DNA from: Shewanella sp.
GTDB lineage: Bacteria > Pseudomonadota > Gammaproteobacteria > Enterobacterales > Shewanellaceae
NCBI RefSeq assembly: GCF_013214165.1
Contig: NZ_JABSSM010000022.1
Span: forward strand, 42,248 to 106,247
Direction of reading: 5' to 3'
DNA length: 64,000 nucleotides
How positions within the stretch are numbered: position 1 is the first letter of the stretch; each line of letters opens with the position of its first letter. The notes beneath the pieces are model-generated. The model had not been told where the DNA came from. It did no database searches and saw nothing but the letters and a program-made list of their open reading frames with translations. Shown here piece after piece: positions 15,567 to 25,880 of this stretch. The position numbers were made by a program, and so were the translations under genes.

Positions 15567-15760
15567 GGTTTTTCCAATTGTTTAACCGTGAAAGGGATCT
15601 AGGATTATAGACCTAAGCCAGCTAGGTTCAAAGTAATGCATCTTGGCTTTAGCCATATATCGGCAAATAACATGGCATCCGAGGACACAAATCTCTATAC
15701 TATCCCCCCAAAATCATCCAGTAAAAATCGCCAATCGATTCATCAATACAGGAAATTCCT

Positions 15761-16474
15761 ATGCGCCCTAGTGACAGAACGCCGGCTCAATCTCGCCCAG
15801 TGACGATCACCCGTCAATTTACCGCTCATGCTGAAGGTTCTGTTTTAGTCGAGTTCGGCGAGACAAAAGTACTCTGTACGGCTAGCTTCGAAGTGGGTGT
15901 GCCTCGTTTTCTTAAGGGCAAAGGTCAAGGTTGGGTTACGGCTGAATATGGCATGTTGCCTCGCTCGACTCATACTCGTATGAACCGTGAGGCAGCCCGT
16001 GGTAAGCAATCTGGTCGTACTCAAGAGATCCAACGTCTCATCGGTCGCTCACTGCGTGCAGCCGTGGATATGAAAGCCCTAGGCGAAAACACGATTGTTA
16101 TCGATTGTGACGTGATTCAGGCCGATGGCGGTACACGTACAGCGGCTATCACCGGCGCCTGTGTGGCCTTGGTCGATGCGCTTAACTGGGCTCGTGGTAA
16201 GGGGATCTTGAAAACTAATCCACTTAAGTTCCTTATCGCCGCGGTAAGTGTTGGTATCTATAAAGGTGAGCCAATATGCGATCTTGAATATATCGAAGAC
16301 AGTGCGGCGGAAACGGATATGAATGTGGTCATGACCGAAACCGGTCAGATGATCGAAATTCAGGGCACCGCCGAAGGTGACCCATTCAGCCATGAAGAGC
16401 TGCTAAGTATGTTGGAACTGGCTAAGCACGGTATTCGTGAAATAGTCGATGTACAGAAAGCGTCATTGAATTAA
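15761..16474 (+). CDS. rph: ribonuclease PH
   Basis: A 237-residue exoribonuclease that trims tRNA 3' ends with phosphate. The family motif [10 protein letters not shown] is at 123-132 and the N terminus [14 protein letters not shown] is typical. An AGGAAA ribosome site precedes the ATG. The gene is intact, unlike the frameshifted rph of E. coli K-12. It is followed by a hairpin terminator and then pyrE, a conserved pair in which rph transcription or translation influences pyrE expression. Confidence 0.97.
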   Translation: MRPSDRTPAQSRPVTITRQFTAHAEGSVLVEFGETKVLCTASFEVGVPRFLKGKGQGWVTAEYGMLPRSTHTRMNREAARGKQSGRTQEIQRLIGRSLRAAVDMKALGENTIVIDCDVIQADGGTRTAAITGACVALVDALNWARGKGILKTNPLKFLIAAVSVGIYKGEPICDLEYIEDSAAETDMNVVMTETGQMIEIQGTAEGDPFSHEELLSMLELAKHGIREIVDVQKASLN

Positions 16475-16482
16475 AGATAACC

Positions 16483-16505
16483 AGGACCCAATCGGGTCCT
16501 TTTTT
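16483..16505 (+). terminator. rph-pyrE intergenic terminator/attenuator
   Basis: AGGACCC and GGGTCCT pair around AATC, followed by a run of T. It lies 9 bp after the rph stop and about 55 bp before the pyrE start. In E. coli the hairpin at this place attenuates pyrE according to UTP supply, and the same role is likely here. Confidence 0.85.
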
Positions 16506-16559
16506 GAATAACGATACTTATAAAAAGTAACATTGAACAAGTTAAATTGAGGAGAGATT

Positions 16560-17201
16560 GTGAAAGCTTATCAGCGTGAGTTTATCGAGTTTGCCCTAGA
16601 ACGTCAGGTATTGAGATTTGGCGAGTTTACGCTTAAATCCGGCCGTATCAGTCCCTATTTCTTCAATGCTGGTCTGTTTAATACCGGACGCGATCTCGCC
16701 CGTCTGGGGCGTTTTTACGCGACCGCTTTGGTCGACTCTGGCATAGAGCATGACCTGCTTTTCGGTCCCGCTTATAAGGGCATTCCGATTGCGACCACGA
16801 CGGCGGTTGCCCTGTGTGAGCATCATGATATCGATATGCCATATTGCTTCAACCGTAAAGAGAAGAAACAGCACGGTGAAGGTGGCAGCTTAGTCGGTAG
16901 CGAGCTAAAAGGCCGCGTCATGCTAGTCGATGACGTGATCACCGCAGGTACTGCGATTCGTGAGTCGATGGAGATCATTCAGGCCCATGATGCTTCGTTA
17001 GCTGGGGTGCTCATTGCTCTGGATCGTCAAGAGAAAGGCAAGGGCGAACTATCTGCTATTCAGGAAGTGGAACGTGATTTTGGTTGTGAGATAATCTCAA
17101 TCATCAAGCTAGGTGATCTGATCAACTACTTGTCTGAAAAACCGGGCATGGAAGCGCAGTTGGCTTCGGTGAGTGCTTATCGCGATCAGTACGGCATATA
17201 A
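16560..17201 (+). CDS. pyrE: orotate phosphoribosyltransferase
   Basis: A 213-residue enzyme that joins orotate and PRPP to make OMP in pyrimidine synthesis. The PRPP-binding motif [12 protein letters not shown] is at 121-132 and [13 protein letters not shown] (26-38) matches the family N-terminal region. The start is GTG, with AGGAGAG about 8 nt upstream. It follows rph behind an attenuator hairpin. Confidence 0.97.
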   Translation: MKAYQREFIEFALERQVLRFGEFTLKSGRISPYFFNAGLFNTGRDLARLGRFYATALVDSGIEHDLLFGPAYKGIPIATTTAVALCEHHDIDMPYCFNRKEKKQHGEGGSLVGSELKGRVMLVDDVITAGTAIRESMEIIQAHDASLAGVLIALDRQEKGKGELSAIQEVERDFGCEIISIIKLGDLINYLSEKPGMEAQLASVSAYRDQYGI

Positions 17202-17266
17202 AAGTTAGAACGCCTCCGGCTACTGAACGCTTTGCTTACAGATAACAGAACACTTCGATCACAAAA

Positions 17267-17295
17267 AAAGCAGGGACAACATTTTGACCTGCTTT
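17267..17295. terminator. hairpin between pyrE and folE, probably bidirectional terminator
   Basis: AAAGCAGG and CCTGCTTT form an 8-bp stem with a 13-nt loop, preceded by a run of A and followed by GATTTTC. It lies between the convergent pyrE and folE and could stop transcripts from both. Confidence 0.6.
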
Positions 17296-17390
17296 GATTT
17301 TCTATGAGTTCGCTGGCCGTTGCGGTATCCGTAAACGAGCTTGCGAGTGTTCCATTTTCGCGCGATTTCAGCCGTTTTAATTACTCACTT

Positions 17391-18050
17391 TTAATTACTT
17401 AAGAATTCTGCGCGGGTCGCGGGGTTTGATTTGAAAATTCCACCCAGTGCGGTGGTGGTCGTCGAGCTGGTGGAGTCCATGATGCCACGAGACTTAACGC
17501 AGTAATGTACCGCATCCATCTTCACCGCCACATCTTTGGTCTCAAGCAGAGTCTGTAAGGCCACTAACACCTGTTGAGTGAGGCGTTCTTGTACCTGAGG
17601 TCTCTGGGCAAAGAAACGTACGATACGGTTAATCTTGGACAGGCCTATGATGTTCTTGCGTGGTAAGTAAGCCACGGTCGCGAAACCATCTATGGTGACC
17701 AGGTGATGCTCACAGGTACTGGTTAGGCTGATATCTTTGACCTTAACCATCTCATCGAAGCCCATCTTATTTTCTATGACGGTGATCTTAGGAAAGTTGG
17801 CGTAATCTAAGCCGGAAAATATCTCATCCACATACATCTTGGCGATTCGACGTGGGGTATCGATCAGGCTGTCATCGGTCAGATCCAGAGACATCAAGGT
17901 CAAGATCTCGCGCATATGATGCTCGATCCTTTCTTTACGTTCCTCTGGGCTGAATGCTGAAGGTAGCATAGGTGTCTCGAGTCCTCTGGCTAGTAATGCC
18001 GTCTGAACTTGTACTGCTGACTCACTGAGCTGTGCTTCTTTCGATGTCAT
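17391..18050 (-). CDS. folE: GTP cyclohydrolase I (type IA)
   Basis: A 219-residue enzyme that converts GTP to dihydroneopterin triphosphate, the first step to folate. Zinc ligands are visible: C113 and H116 in STCEHHLV, and C184 in HYCVKSRG. The start [10 protein letters not shown] (18050) has a GGAGGA site 5-6 nt upstream; a longer frame to 18062 lacks one. Length matches E. coli FolE (222). It is transcribed toward pyrE and ends at the shared hairpin. Confidence 0.95.
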   Translation of the reverse strand: MTSKEAQLSESAVQVQTALLARGLETPMLPSAFSPEERKERIEHHMREILTLMSLDLTDDSLIDTPRRIAKMYVDEIFSGLDYANFPKITVIENKMGFDEMVKVKDISLTSTCEHHLVTIDGFATVAYLPRKNIIGLSKINRIVRFFAQRPQVQERLTQQVLVALQTLLETKDVAVKMDAVHYCVKSRGIMDSTSSTTTTALGGIFKSNPATRAEFLSN

Positions 18051-18235
18051 AGTGTCCTCCACTATTCAGATAGTGGTTATTTCCGGTGCATTTTTATGGC
18101 TGTAAATGTCGAGTGTTAATTCGATTTAGCTAAAAGCCATGGGCTAGTTAGTATGGTCGTAGAATAACAATCGGACGGGGAGGATACCTTGAATCGATGA
18201 TAAATTATACCCAGAAACTGTGGGGGAATAACAAA

Positions 18236-18258
18236 AAGCCGATTGAGACAATCGGCTT
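18236..18258 (-). terminator. terminator of the S9 peptidase gene
   Basis: AAGCCGATT and AATCGGCTT pair around GAGAC, and on the minus strand TTTTTGTT follows. It begins 17 bp downstream of the stop codon at 18276. Confidence 0.8.
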
Positions 18259-18275
18259 GAAATATCTGTTAGTGA

Positions 18276-20240
18276 TTATAGATTGAGATTTTTCCCAAGG
18301 AACGCCAGCATAAGTTGGTAATATTTCTCTTGGTGTTCATCATTATAGAACCCGTGTCCCTCATCATCCATCACCAATTTTTCATAGGGGTAGTTAATCT
18401 CTTGCAGTGCATCTTCAAGAGATTCAAGCTGTTCTATGGGGGCTCGTTCGTCTTCCCCTCCGTGTACCAATAACAATTTAGCCTTAAGTTTGTCGACATT
18501 ATGACTCGGAGACATCTTGGTCAGCATGGCTGCGTCGGTACCGAGAACCTGCTTAAGGTAGGCTCTACCGGCTCTTAGTCCCTGAATATCTCCCTCGTTA
18601 AACATCAGCTCAAGATCATATATCCCCGCAAAACCGATAGCACATTGAAACAGATCGGGGGCTAATATTGAGCTCTGCAGCGCCGAGTATCCACCGAAGC
18701 TGCCACCGACGATGCAGATGCGTTCTTTGTCGACGTATCCCTGTTCGATGACATAGCGAGTAGCATCTATGATGTCATATTGAATCTCTTCGCCCCATTC
18801 TCGATGACCAGCATGTTCAAAACGGTCGCCATAGCCACCCGAACCTCTAAAATTAACCTGCAGCACGGCTGCACCTTGACTGGCTATGAGCTGATTTTGA
18901 TTATCGAATTTCCACCAGTCTCTGGGGCCGTGGGGACCGCCGTGAGGGTTAACGACCAGAGGTAAGTTTTTAGCTAGCTTACCGTTGGGCAAGGTCAGGT
19001 AACCATGGATCAACTGTCCATCTCGGCTGGTGAACGTGATGGGCTTAACTTCGGCCATCAGCTCTGGGTCGATCCATTTTTTCTGAGAAACAAGATACTC
19101 AAGTTTTACCGTTTTACTGTTGAACAGGTAGTAATCACCCGGGTTTCTATCGTTAAACGCCTTGATAATAAATTGGCTGCCATCTGTGGTTTCACTTACT
19201 AAGTGAATCTGATGTCCCGGCAATGAAGCCAGTAGCTGCTTGACATATTTGGCGTGTGTATCGTTTTTATCGACAAACTCGTAGGTTGGATAGCCATTCT
19301 CATACTCAACCGCGTAGAGTTTTTTCGTTATTTTATTGAGCCATATATTGCTCGGATCGACGACTTTATCTTGGCTTATGAGTTTTTTAGTCCCCGTTTT
19401 AATGTTGACCAGGTATATGCCTTTGGGCTTGCCATTCTCACTTCCCAGTACATAAACACTGTCATTATTTTCGCCAAAAGCGATGGGACTCATCTGATTA
19501 AGGTTTAGATTGAGTTTATCTGTATCTATCCATTGACTGTCTTGTCGATAAAAGAGTGTGGAGCTAATGTGATCTCTGGTACCGCTGACAAAATGGACCT
19601 TGCCCTCATCGTCATTGAGGAACCTGGCATAGGGGACGGGCGCCGTGGTGATTTTTTTACGGGTGCCCTTGTAAACATCGACTTTATAAACCTTTTGTCT
19701 GTTTTCTGCCGTATTGCTCCCCCCCGAGCCCCAAGGTAATGCCTGGACTAGCATGTAGCGTTCATCATTAGGCAGTGGATCTAGGATGTAAGCTGTGGCG
19801 CGAATAGGGGTGTTTTTTTTCAGTCTAGACCCTGTTTGAATTTCACCACCTTTATAGCCAAACAGGTATTGGCTTTTGGAACCATCGGCATTAATGGCCA
19901 TCAACTCGCCATAGTATTGTGGATGATCTTTCCAACCTTTTAGGTATTCTTTTTGTAATACAATCCGCTCATGATTAACCCATTCATAGTTGCCGACCTG
20001 AGCATTCCCTGGAAAATGAATAACGTTAATTGGTTTTTTAGAGATAGTGTCTAAGATCATCAGCATTTTCTTGCCCTCTTTCGAGGTTAAGACGCTAAGG
20101 TATTCACCATTCGGAGATATTTTGACATTAGTGTACTGGGCTGAGCGGCTAAATTGGGCGATGAGATCTTTGGTTTGAGCTTGGACTAATAGGCTGTTTA
20201 ACAGCAGGCAGGTAAAACTAAACCACTTAATTAGTTTCAT
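18276..20240 (-). CDS. secreted S9 family (prolyl oligopeptidase) serine peptidase
   Basis: A 654-residue protein with an N-terminal signal peptide (KLIKWFSFTCLLLNSLLVQA). A beta-propeller-like region fills about residues 30-390 and an alpha/beta-hydrolase catalytic domain follows. The nucleophile is in GGSFGGYS (about residue 512), the acid in HGGEDERAP and the histidine in DDEGHGFY. This is the layout of exported acylaminoacyl/dipeptidyl peptidases common in marine gammaproteobacteria, which cut peptides in the periplasm. The exact specificity cannot be read from the sequence. Confidence 0.9.
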   Translation of the reverse strand: MKLIKWFSFTCLLLNSLLVQAQTKDLIAQFSRSAQYTNVKISPNGEYLSVLTSKEGKKMLMILDTISKKPINVIHFPGNAQVGNYEWVNHERIVLQKEYLKGWKDHPQYYGELMAINADGSKSQYLFGYKGGEIQTGSRLKKNTPIRATAYILDPLPNDERYMLVQALPWGSGGSNTAENRQKVYKVDVYKGTRKKITTAPVPYARFLNDDEGKVHFVSGTRDHISSTLFYRQDSQWIDTDKLNLNLNQMSPIAFGENNDSVYVLGSENGKPKGIYLVNIKTGTKKLISQDKVVDPSNIWLNKITKKLYAVEYENGYPTYEFVDKNDTHAKYVKQLLASLPGHQIHLVSETTDGSQFIIKAFNDRNPGDYYLFNSKTVKLEYLVSQKKWIDPELMAEVKPITFTSRDGQLIHGYLTLPNGKLAKNLPLVVNPHGGPHGPRDWWKFDNQNQLIASQGAAVLQVNFRGSGGYGDRFEHAGHREWGEEIQYDIIDATRYVIEQGYVDKERICIVGGSFGGYSALQSSILAPDLFQCAIGFAGIYDLELMFNEGDIQGLRAGRAYLKQVLGTDAAMLTKMSPSHNVDKLKAKLLLVHGGEDERAPIEQLESLEDALQEINYPYEKLVMDDEGHGFYNDEHQEKYYQLMLAFLGKNLNL

Positions 20241-20378
20241 AGGGACATCCTTGTTATATGTTTTTATATGTTTTCACTAATGTGTCAAGGTGTGATGGTA
20301 ATGTAAAGTTTTAGGGGCTGCAATTATTTTTGTGTAGAAACAGCAGCCTTTATACGGGCTGCTGTAAGGTAAGTGGGG

Positions 20379-20972
20379 TTAGCTTTGTAGCAGCTGCTGT
20401 TGAATAAATATCCACTGTTGGTCGAAGTGCTGAGTCGGTTTTTGTTTGAACTCGCTGCGAACAAATTGAGCGATACGCCCTTCGGCGACGGCGAGTAATA
20501 GATTTGCCAGAATCGCTTCGTCCAGTTTGAAGCCCTTGCCTTCACGTAAGGTCTTCTCTCGGAGGATTTGTTTCAGATGGGTCTCTATCTTACAAAATAT
20601 CAAATTAACCCGGCTGCGCAGGCGTTCATGTTCACCCAAGAGGGCGTCGCCATTGAGAATTCGCGAGATCCCCGGGTTACGCTCGGAGAAGATAAGCAGC
20701 AGTTGCAGCAATAACTGGCAGCGTTTCATGGTGTCTTTCTCCTCATCCATGATGAGGTTGATGCGCGAAAGCAGCGACTCTTCGATAAAGTCTATCAAGC
20801 CCTCAAACATGCGAGCCTTACTCGGAAAGTGACGATACAGGGCCGCCTCGGATACACCGACTTCGGCAGCGAGCTTGGCCGTGGTGATTCTTTGTCCTGG
20901 ATTGGTTTCTAGCATGGTGGCTAGACATTGGAGAATATGTTCGCGGCGATTAATTTTAGGGCTTGCAGCCAT
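20379..20972 (-). CDS. slmA: nucleoid occlusion factor SlmA
   Basis: A 197-residue TetR-family protein starting [14 protein letters not shown], with the helix-turn-helix at about residues 28-50 ([20 protein letters not shown]). SlmA binds sites across the chromosome and blocks FtsZ assembly over unsegregated DNA. I start at 20972, where AAGGA precedes the ATG; the frame runs upstream to 21020. Length equals E. coli SlmA (198). It follows dut and coaBC on the same strand, the usual order. Confidence 0.95.
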   Translation of the reverse strand: MAASPKINRREHILQCLATMLETNPGQRITTAKLAAEVGVSEAALYRHFPSKARMFEGLIDFIEESLLSRINLIMDEEKDTMKRCQLLLQLLLIFSERNPGISRILNGDALLGEHERLRSRVNLIFCKIETHLKQILREKTLREGKGFKLDEAILANLLLAVAEGRIAQFVRSEFKQKPTQHFDQQWIFIQQQLLQS

Positions 20973-21106
20973 TTGGTTTTCCTTCACTCGAATACGACAG
21001 GAGCTAGGTGATATGTTCATTTGCCTTTAAATGGATCTTAGGCAAGTGAATGTCACTCTTATTGATCACACTCAGTTAGCTAATATTCATCTGAGTGAGT
21101 GTTTTT

Positions 21107-21565
21107 TTATTGGGTACCTGAGTGGCCAAAACCTGCTTCGCCACGACTCGAATTATCAAATTCATCGACAAGCTTAAATTCAGCCTGTACTACAGGTACA
21201 AATACCAGTTGGGCTAACCTGTCACCTATCTCTAAGGTAAAAGGTTCACTGCCCCTGTTCCAGCAAGAGACCATAAGCGGTCCTTGGTAGTCGGAGTCGA
21301 TAAGACCGACTAAGTTTCCCAGCACTATGCCATGTTTATGACCCAGGCCAGAGCGCGGTAAAATTATGGCCGCAAGTCCTGGATCGGCAACATAAATCGA
21401 AATGCCGGTTGGAATTAAGATGGTTTCACCCGGCTCGACTATGATAGTCGTCTCGATCATGGCCCTAAGATCCATACCCGCACTGCCTGGTGTTGCGTAG
21501 GCGGGAAGGGGATACTGTGAACCGATACGCGGATCGAGAATTTTTATTTCTATGGGTGTCTTCAT
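21107..21565 (-). CDS. dut: dUTP diphosphatase
   Basis: A 152-residue trimeric dUTPase that keeps uracil out of DNA and supplies dUMP. The conserved motifs are visible in order: [29 protein letters not shown] and, at the C-terminal arm, [12 protein letters not shown]. It starts 3 bp after the coaBC stop, so the two are translationally coupled. Confidence 0.97.
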   Translation of the reverse strand: MKTPIEIKILDPRIGSQYPLPAYATPGSAGMDLRAMIETTIIVEPGETILIPTGISIYVADPGLAAIILPRSGLGHKHGIVLGNLVGLIDSDYQGPLMVSCWNRGSEPFTLEIGDRLAQLVFVPVVQAEFKLVDEFDNSSRGEAGFGHSGTQ

Positions 21566-21568
21566 TTG

Positions 21569-22822
21569 TTATTTCTTGTCATCTTTTAACATGGCTATTC
21601 GTTCGGCGACGATGCCGAGTAGCTGGCTAGCCAAGGTTTGCTTATCGGTTGCCGGAAGATCTATCTGACCCTTGGCCCAAATGACCTTGAGCGCATTATT
21701 GTCGGCATTGAAGCCCAGCTCAGGATTAGACACATCATTGGCGGCTATCATATCGAGTTTCTTGCGCAGCAGTTTATCTTTAGCGTAGCGTTCGACATCT
21801 TGGGTCTCGGCGGCAAATCCTAAGGTAAAAGGTCTTGGGTTATGGCTGGCTACGCTGGCTAAGATATCAGGATTCCTTACCAAGGCAAGCTGCATATCGG
21901 TGGACGTTTTTTTAATCTTATCCACTGCAACATCTGCAACTCGATAATCGGCCACGGCGGCGCAGCCGATGAAGATATCGTGCTTGTCGACTCGGCTCAT
22001 CACGGCCTCGAGCATGTCTTGGGTCGATATAACATCGACTCGTTTGACTCCAGCGGGTGTCGCCAGATTGACAGGTCCAGAGACTAAGGTGACCTCGGCG
22101 CCCATGTCGGCTGCCGCTTTGGCGATGGCGAAGCCCATCTTACCCGAACTATGGTTGGAGATATAACGCACAGGGTCTATGGCTTCACGTGTCGGTCCGG
22201 CTGTCAGTAGTAGTGAGTGGCCTGCCAGTAATTTAGGCGCGAAAAATTGCACTGTCAGGGCGACGATATCCAAAGGTTCGAGCATGCGTCCCGGGCCAAT
22301 TTCGCCACAGGCTTGACTGCCAGATGCGGGTCCCCAAACCTTCAGGCCGCGTTTGGCTAGGTTTGCCAGATTATCTTGTGTCGCCTGATTGCGATACATC
22401 TGCTGGTTCATCGCCGGGCAAAGTATCACGGGGGCCTCGGTCGCTAAGCAAGTGGTGGTAATAAGCTCATCGGCCATACCCGCATTTATTCGGGCTATCA
22501 GATTGGCCGTTGCTGGGGCGACAATCACCAGATCCGCCCATCGAGCCAGCTCTATATGACCCATGGCCGCTTCTGCACTGGTATCGAGCAGGTCTGATGC
22601 CACCGGATGTCCGGATAAGGCTTGCAAGGTAAGTGGAGTGATAAATTCCTTGGCGCTCTGACTCATCACTACACGTACGTCGAAGCCACGCTCTTTTAAG
22701 CGTCGGATAAGATCGGCAGATTTATAGGCCGCGATGCCGCCGCCTATAGCGAGTAGGATATTTTGATGGGTCTGGCTTGAAGACTGATTTGAAATCTTAC
22801 TTTGGCTCATACTCTTGCTCAT
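21569..22822 (-). CDS. coaBC: bifunctional phosphopantothenoylcysteine decarboxylase / phosphopantothenate-cysteine ligase
   Basis: About 417 residues. The N-terminal flavoprotein decarboxylase domain opens with [20 protein letters not shown] and has [20 protein letters not shown] and [10 protein letters not shown] follow. The C-terminal ligase domain starts near [19 protein letters not shown]. Together they carry out two successive steps of coenzyme A synthesis. The start is uncertain: candidate ATGs are at 22822 and 22810, and an upstream TTG at 22858 has no ribosome site. The gene diverges from radC. Confidence 0.93.
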   Translation of the reverse strand: MSKSMSQSKISNQSSSQTHQNILLAIGGGIAAYKSADLIRRLKERGFDVRVVMSQSAKEFITPLTLQALSGHPVASDLLDTSAEAAMGHIELARWADLVIVAPATANLIARINAGMADELITTTCLATEAPVILCPAMNQQMYRNQATQDNLANLAKRGLKVWGPASGSQACGEIGPGRMLEPLDIVALTVQFFAPKLLAGHSLLLTAGPTREAIDPVRYISNHSSGKMGFAIAKAAADMGAEVTLVSGPVNLATPAGVKRVDVISTQDMLEAVMSRVDKHDIFIGCAAVADYRVADVAVDKIKKTSTDMQLALVRNPDILASVASHNPRPFTLGFAAETQDVERYAKDKLLRKKLDMIAANDVSNPELGFNADNNALKVIWAKGQIDLPATDKQTLASQLLGIVAERIAMLKDDKK

Positions 22823-22978
22823 AGACTGTGGCTCGTAAGGATGACTCACGAGAAACAATGCAGTCGCTAAATTGAATTGCTGCCTAAGATATCACAAAGT
22901 TTAGGCCGTGGAGGATACAAGTTTTAGAAAACTCGACCATACTCTGCAGAAGATAAAAATTCACGCAAGGAGGGGGGG

Positions 22979-23656
22979 ATGGGGATCAAAGATTGGCCGT
23001 CGGGCGAGGGACCGCGAGATAAACTACTGAGTCATGGAGCGGGTCAGTTATCAGATTCTGAGCTGTTAGCTGTGGTGCTTAGAAATGGCGTAAAGGGATT
23101 AAGTGCCGTTCAATTAGCCAGGGATCTAATTGCAGAGTTTGGCGGGCTCAGGGAGCTATTGAAGGCGTCTCAGCAGGAGGTTTGTAAATTATCGGGTATG
23201 GGACCGGTAAAGTTTGCTCAGATCCAGGCTGCGGCCGAGCTGAGTACCCGAATTTCGGCAGAAAAGTTAAAAAGAGGCAAAATATTGAGTGATCCTGATT
23301 TAACTCGGGACTATTTAATGAGACAATTGCGGGATCGTGCCTATGAGGTGTTCGCCATCTTATTGTTGGACAGTCAGCACCGAGTCATTCAGTTTGTTGA
23401 ATTATTCCGTGGCACCATAGATTCAGCGTCAGTCTATCCACGAGATGTGGTGTGTCTGGTGCTTGAGAAAAAAGCCGCGGCCGTGATTGTCTGCCACAAC
23501 CATCCATCAGGAGTTGCGGAGCCAAGCTTGGCCGACAGGCGAATTACAGAGCGATTAAAGTGTGCCTTGGCAACCATAGATGTTTCCTTGTTAGACCATA
23601 TGGTTGTAGGCGATCGCGAGATAGTTTCATTTGCAGAGCGGGGATGGATAGACTAA
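22979..23656 (+). CDS. radC: RadC family JAB-domain protein
   Basis: A 225-residue protein with an N-terminal helix-hairpin-helix-like region and a C-terminal JAMM domain. The metal motif HNHPSG is at 173-178 with D186, so the metalloprotease-like site is intact. The historical name refers to DNA repair, but the role is uncertain. A very strong AAGGAGG site runs into a G-tract directly before the ATG. It stands alone before the ribosomal protein genes. Confidence 0.94.
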   Translation: MGIKDWPSGEGPRDKLLSHGAGQLSDSELLAVVLRNGVKGLSAVQLARDLIAEFGGLRELLKASQQEVCKLSGMGPVKFAQIQAAAELSTRISAEKLKRGKILSDPDLTRDYLMRQLRDRAYEVFAILLLDSQHRVIQFVELFRGTIDSASVYPRDVVCLVLEKKAAAVIVCHNHPSGVAEPSLADRRITERLKCALATIDVSLLDHMVVGDREIVSFAERGWID

Positions 23657-23663
23657 CTATTCC

Positions 23664-23692
23664 TTGCTCTTTGCTTTTAGATCCTGTATAAA
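23664..23692 (+). promoter_or_regulatory. promoter of rpmB-rpmG
   Basis: TTGCTC (23664-23669) and TATAAA (23687-23692) are separated by 17 bp and followed by the GC-rich discriminator ATGCGCCC typical of growth-rate-controlled promoters. It starts 8 bp after the radC stop codon and about 90 bp before rpmB. Confidence 0.65.
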
Positions 23693-23784
23693 ATGCGCCC
23701 TCTGTTGTGTGCCTCAGGCGACGGCCGTGTTCGAGGTGCATTAATGCTCGAGCGTTAAAATATTTAGTTTTGGAGAAGATTGAC

Positions 23785-24021
23785 ATGTCAAGAGTATGCC
23801 AAGTAACTGGCAAGAAACCAATGGTTGGTAACAACCGCTCGCACGCGAAGAATTCTACGCGTCGTCGTTTTTTACCTAACCTACAAAACCATCGTTTTTG
23901 GTTAGAAGGCGAGAAGCGCTTCGTTAAGCTACGTCTTACCCCTAAAGGTATGCGTATTATCGATAAGAAAGGTATTGAAGTTGTTGTTGCAGAACTTCGT
24001 GCACGCGGCGAGAAGGTATAA
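23785..24021 (+). CDS. rpmB: 50S ribosomal protein L28
   Basis: A 78-residue basic protein, [20 protein letters not shown] onward, matching L28 over its whole length. The open frame runs upstream to 23707, but the ATG at 23785 with a GGAGAAG site is the family start. rpmG follows after 6 bp. Confidence 0.97.
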   Translation: MSRVCQVTGKKPMVGNNRSHAKNSTRRRFLPNLQNHRFWLEGEKRFVKLRLTPKGMRIIDKKGIEVVVAELRARGEKV

Positions 24022-24027
24022 TAAACC

Positions 24028-24201
24028 ATGGCTAAATCTAAAAGTAATCGTGAGAAGATCAAGCTAGTTTCTAGCGCTAAGACTGGTCATTTCTACACGA
24101 CTGAAAAGAACAAACGTAACATGCCTGAAAAGATGGAAATCATGAAATTTGATCCCGTTATCCGTAAGCACGTTATGTACAAAGAAGCTAAAATCAAGTA
24201 A
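24028..24201 (+). CDS. rpmG: 50S ribosomal protein L33
   Basis: A 57-residue protein reading [20 protein letters not shown] onward and ending YKEAKIK, clearly L33. It has no cysteine, so it is the zinc-independent form. It starts 6 bp after the rpmB stop, and a strong terminator follows 22 bp downstream. Confidence 0.97.
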   Translation: MAKSKSNREKIKLVSSAKTGHFYTTEKNKRNMPEKMEIMKFDPVIRKHVMYKEAKIK

Positions 24202-24223
24202 TAACTTGTTGCTAACTTCTAAT

Positions 24224-24252
24224 AAAGCCCCTGATTCAGGGGCTTTTTTTTT
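24224..24252 (+). terminator. rpmBG terminator
   Basis: AAAGCCCC and GGGGCTTT pair around TGATTCA and run into nine T. It ends the two-gene ribosomal operon. Confidence 0.92.
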
Positions 24253-24409
24253 GCTTAAAATTTAGTGTGTTCAACGCATTGCCATATAGATCAATTAAGA
24301 TGAATAATCTAAATTGTTATTCATTTGTGATTTTTTCAGTTTTATTAGTCCACACCCTATTTTAAAACAGTTTTCACATGCTGACGATTAAATATAAATG
24401 CTTTTATTT

Positions 24410-24423
24410 TGCATTAAAATGCA
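24410..24423. promoter_or_regulatory. possible ArgR site (ARG box) upstream of argA
   Basis: TGCAT-TAAA-ATGCA is a perfect palindrome with the TGnATnnnnATnCA shape of ARG boxes, 73 bp before the argA start. A second symmetric element, TGAATAA...TTATTCA, lies near 24301-24323. The rest of 24253-24495 is AT-rich, and I see no gene in it. Confidence 0.45.
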
Positions 24424-24495
24424 ATATCATGCTTGTTGTAGCCTACGGCTGTAGCCGTCTGTTTTGCATAAATGAATTAAGGTGAGAATATATTC

Positions 24496-25815
24496 GTGCG
24501 TACCACTGAACTCGTTGATGGATTTCGTCACTCAGCTTCCTACGTCAATTCCCATAGGGGTAAAACCTTTGTGGTGATGCTTGGGGGAGAGGCGTTAGCT
24601 AATAAACAATTTCGCTCGATCATTAATGATATCGCGCTCTTGCATAGTCTGGGGATCAAGATGGTGCTGGTGCATGGTGCCAGGCCGCAGATTGATGAGG
24701 CTTTGGCAGATAAATCCATCCAGCCTGAGTACTACAATGGCGTAAGGATCACCGACGAAAATACCTTTAAGGTAATTAAGCAAGTTGTGGGCGGATTGCA
24801 ACTGGATATCACCGCCAGACTCTCCATGAGTCTGAGTAATACTCCGATGCAGGGGGCACAGATCAATGTGGTGAGTGGTAATTTCGTCATCGCTCAACCT
24901 CTTGGTGTCGATGATGGTGTCGACTATTGCCTGAGTGGCAAGGTTAGGCGTATCGATGTTCAGGGCCTCAAGGGCCAGCTGGAAAGTAATAGCATAGTGT
25001 TACTCGGGCCCGTTGCCGCTTCGGTTACGGGAGAGAGCTTTAATCTGACCGCCGAAGAGGTCGCCACTCAGATCGCAGTGAAACTCAAAGCCGATAAGAT
25101 GATAGGTTTTAGCTCACAGAAAGGTATCCTGGATAGTACAGGTCAGGTGCTGGCCGAATTGATGCCAAATGATGCTCAAGCTATCTTGAACGATTTAGAC
25201 TTAAGCTCGAGTGTCTGTCAGGGTACTAAAGCCTTTCTCAAGGCCAGCATAGATGCCTGCCGCAATGGTGTCTCCCGTTGTCACTTCGTGAGTTATCTGG
25301 ATGATGGTGCCTTGCTGCAGGAGCTCTTCTCCAGAGATGGTATCGGTACCCAGATTGTCACCGAGAGTGCCGAACGTCTGCGTCGTGCCAGCATTGGCGA
25401 TATCGGCGGGATCTTAGATCTGATCCGTCCGTTAGAGCACAAAGGCATTCTAGTCCGTCGTTCCCGTGAGCAGCTGGAGATGGAGATTGAGCAGTTTATG
25501 CTTATCGAACGCGATAATCTGGTCATAGGCTGCGCGGCTTTCTACCCATTTGAGGAAGACAATGCCGGTGAGTTTGCCTGTCTGGTGGTACATCCAGAAT
25601 ACCGGGATGCCGACAGGGGCAGCATACTGCTGAAGAATATTATCGGTCAGGCCAGAGTCAGGGGCTATTCAAAATTGTTTGCCTTGACCACGCGCAGCAT
25701 TCATTGGTTCCTGGAACATGGTTTCGATATCGTCGATGTGGAAACCTTGCCCGATAAGAAGAAGCAACTGTATAACTACCAAAGAAAATCCAAGATACTC
25801 GCCTTAGAACTATAA
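24496..25815 (+). CDS. argA: amino-acid N-acetyltransferase (N-acetylglutamate synthase)
   Basis: A 439-residue enzyme for the first step of arginine synthesis. Residues 20-270 form an amino-acid-kinase-like regulatory domain (VVMLGGEALANKQF, LLHSLGIKMVLVHGARPQID) and 285-439 a GNAT acetyltransferase domain (VVHPEYRDADRGSILL). Classical ArgA is feedback-inhibited by arginine. The start is GTG, with AAGGTGAG about 9-16 nt upstream. Palindromes upstream suggest ArgR control. Confidence 0.95.
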   Translation: MRTTELVDGFRHSASYVNSHRGKTFVVMLGGEALANKQFRSIINDIALLHSLGIKMVLVHGARPQIDEALADKSIQPEYYNGVRITDENTFKVIKQVVGGLQLDITARLSMSLSNTPMQGAQINVVSGNFVIAQPLGVDDGVDYCLSGKVRRIDVQGLKGQLESNSIVLLGPVAASVTGESFNLTAEEVATQIAVKLKADKMIGFSSQKGILDSTGQVLAELMPNDAQAILNDLDLSSSVCQGTKAFLKASIDACRNGVSRCHFVSYLDDGALLQELFSRDGIGTQIVTESAERLRRASIGDIGGILDLIRPLEHKGILVRRSREQLEMEIEQFMLIERDNLVIGCAAFYPFEEDNAGEFACLVVHPEYRDADRGSILLKNIIGQARVRGYSKLFALTTRSIHWFLEHGFDIVDVETLPDKKKQLYNYQRKSKILALEL

Positions 25816-25839
25816 GGTCCTGAGTCGCTATAGAAAAAA

Positions 25840-25871
25840 GGCCCTTATTTCTATGATGAGAAATAGGGGCC
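25840..25871. terminator. bidirectional terminator between argA and rarD
   Basis: Two 13-base arms (GGCCCTTATTTCT and AGAAATAGGGGCC, one G-T pair) surround a 6-nt loop. The left side is preceded by a run of A. The hairpin serves the convergent argA and rarD. Confidence 0.75.
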
Positions 25872-25880
25872 TCTTGATGA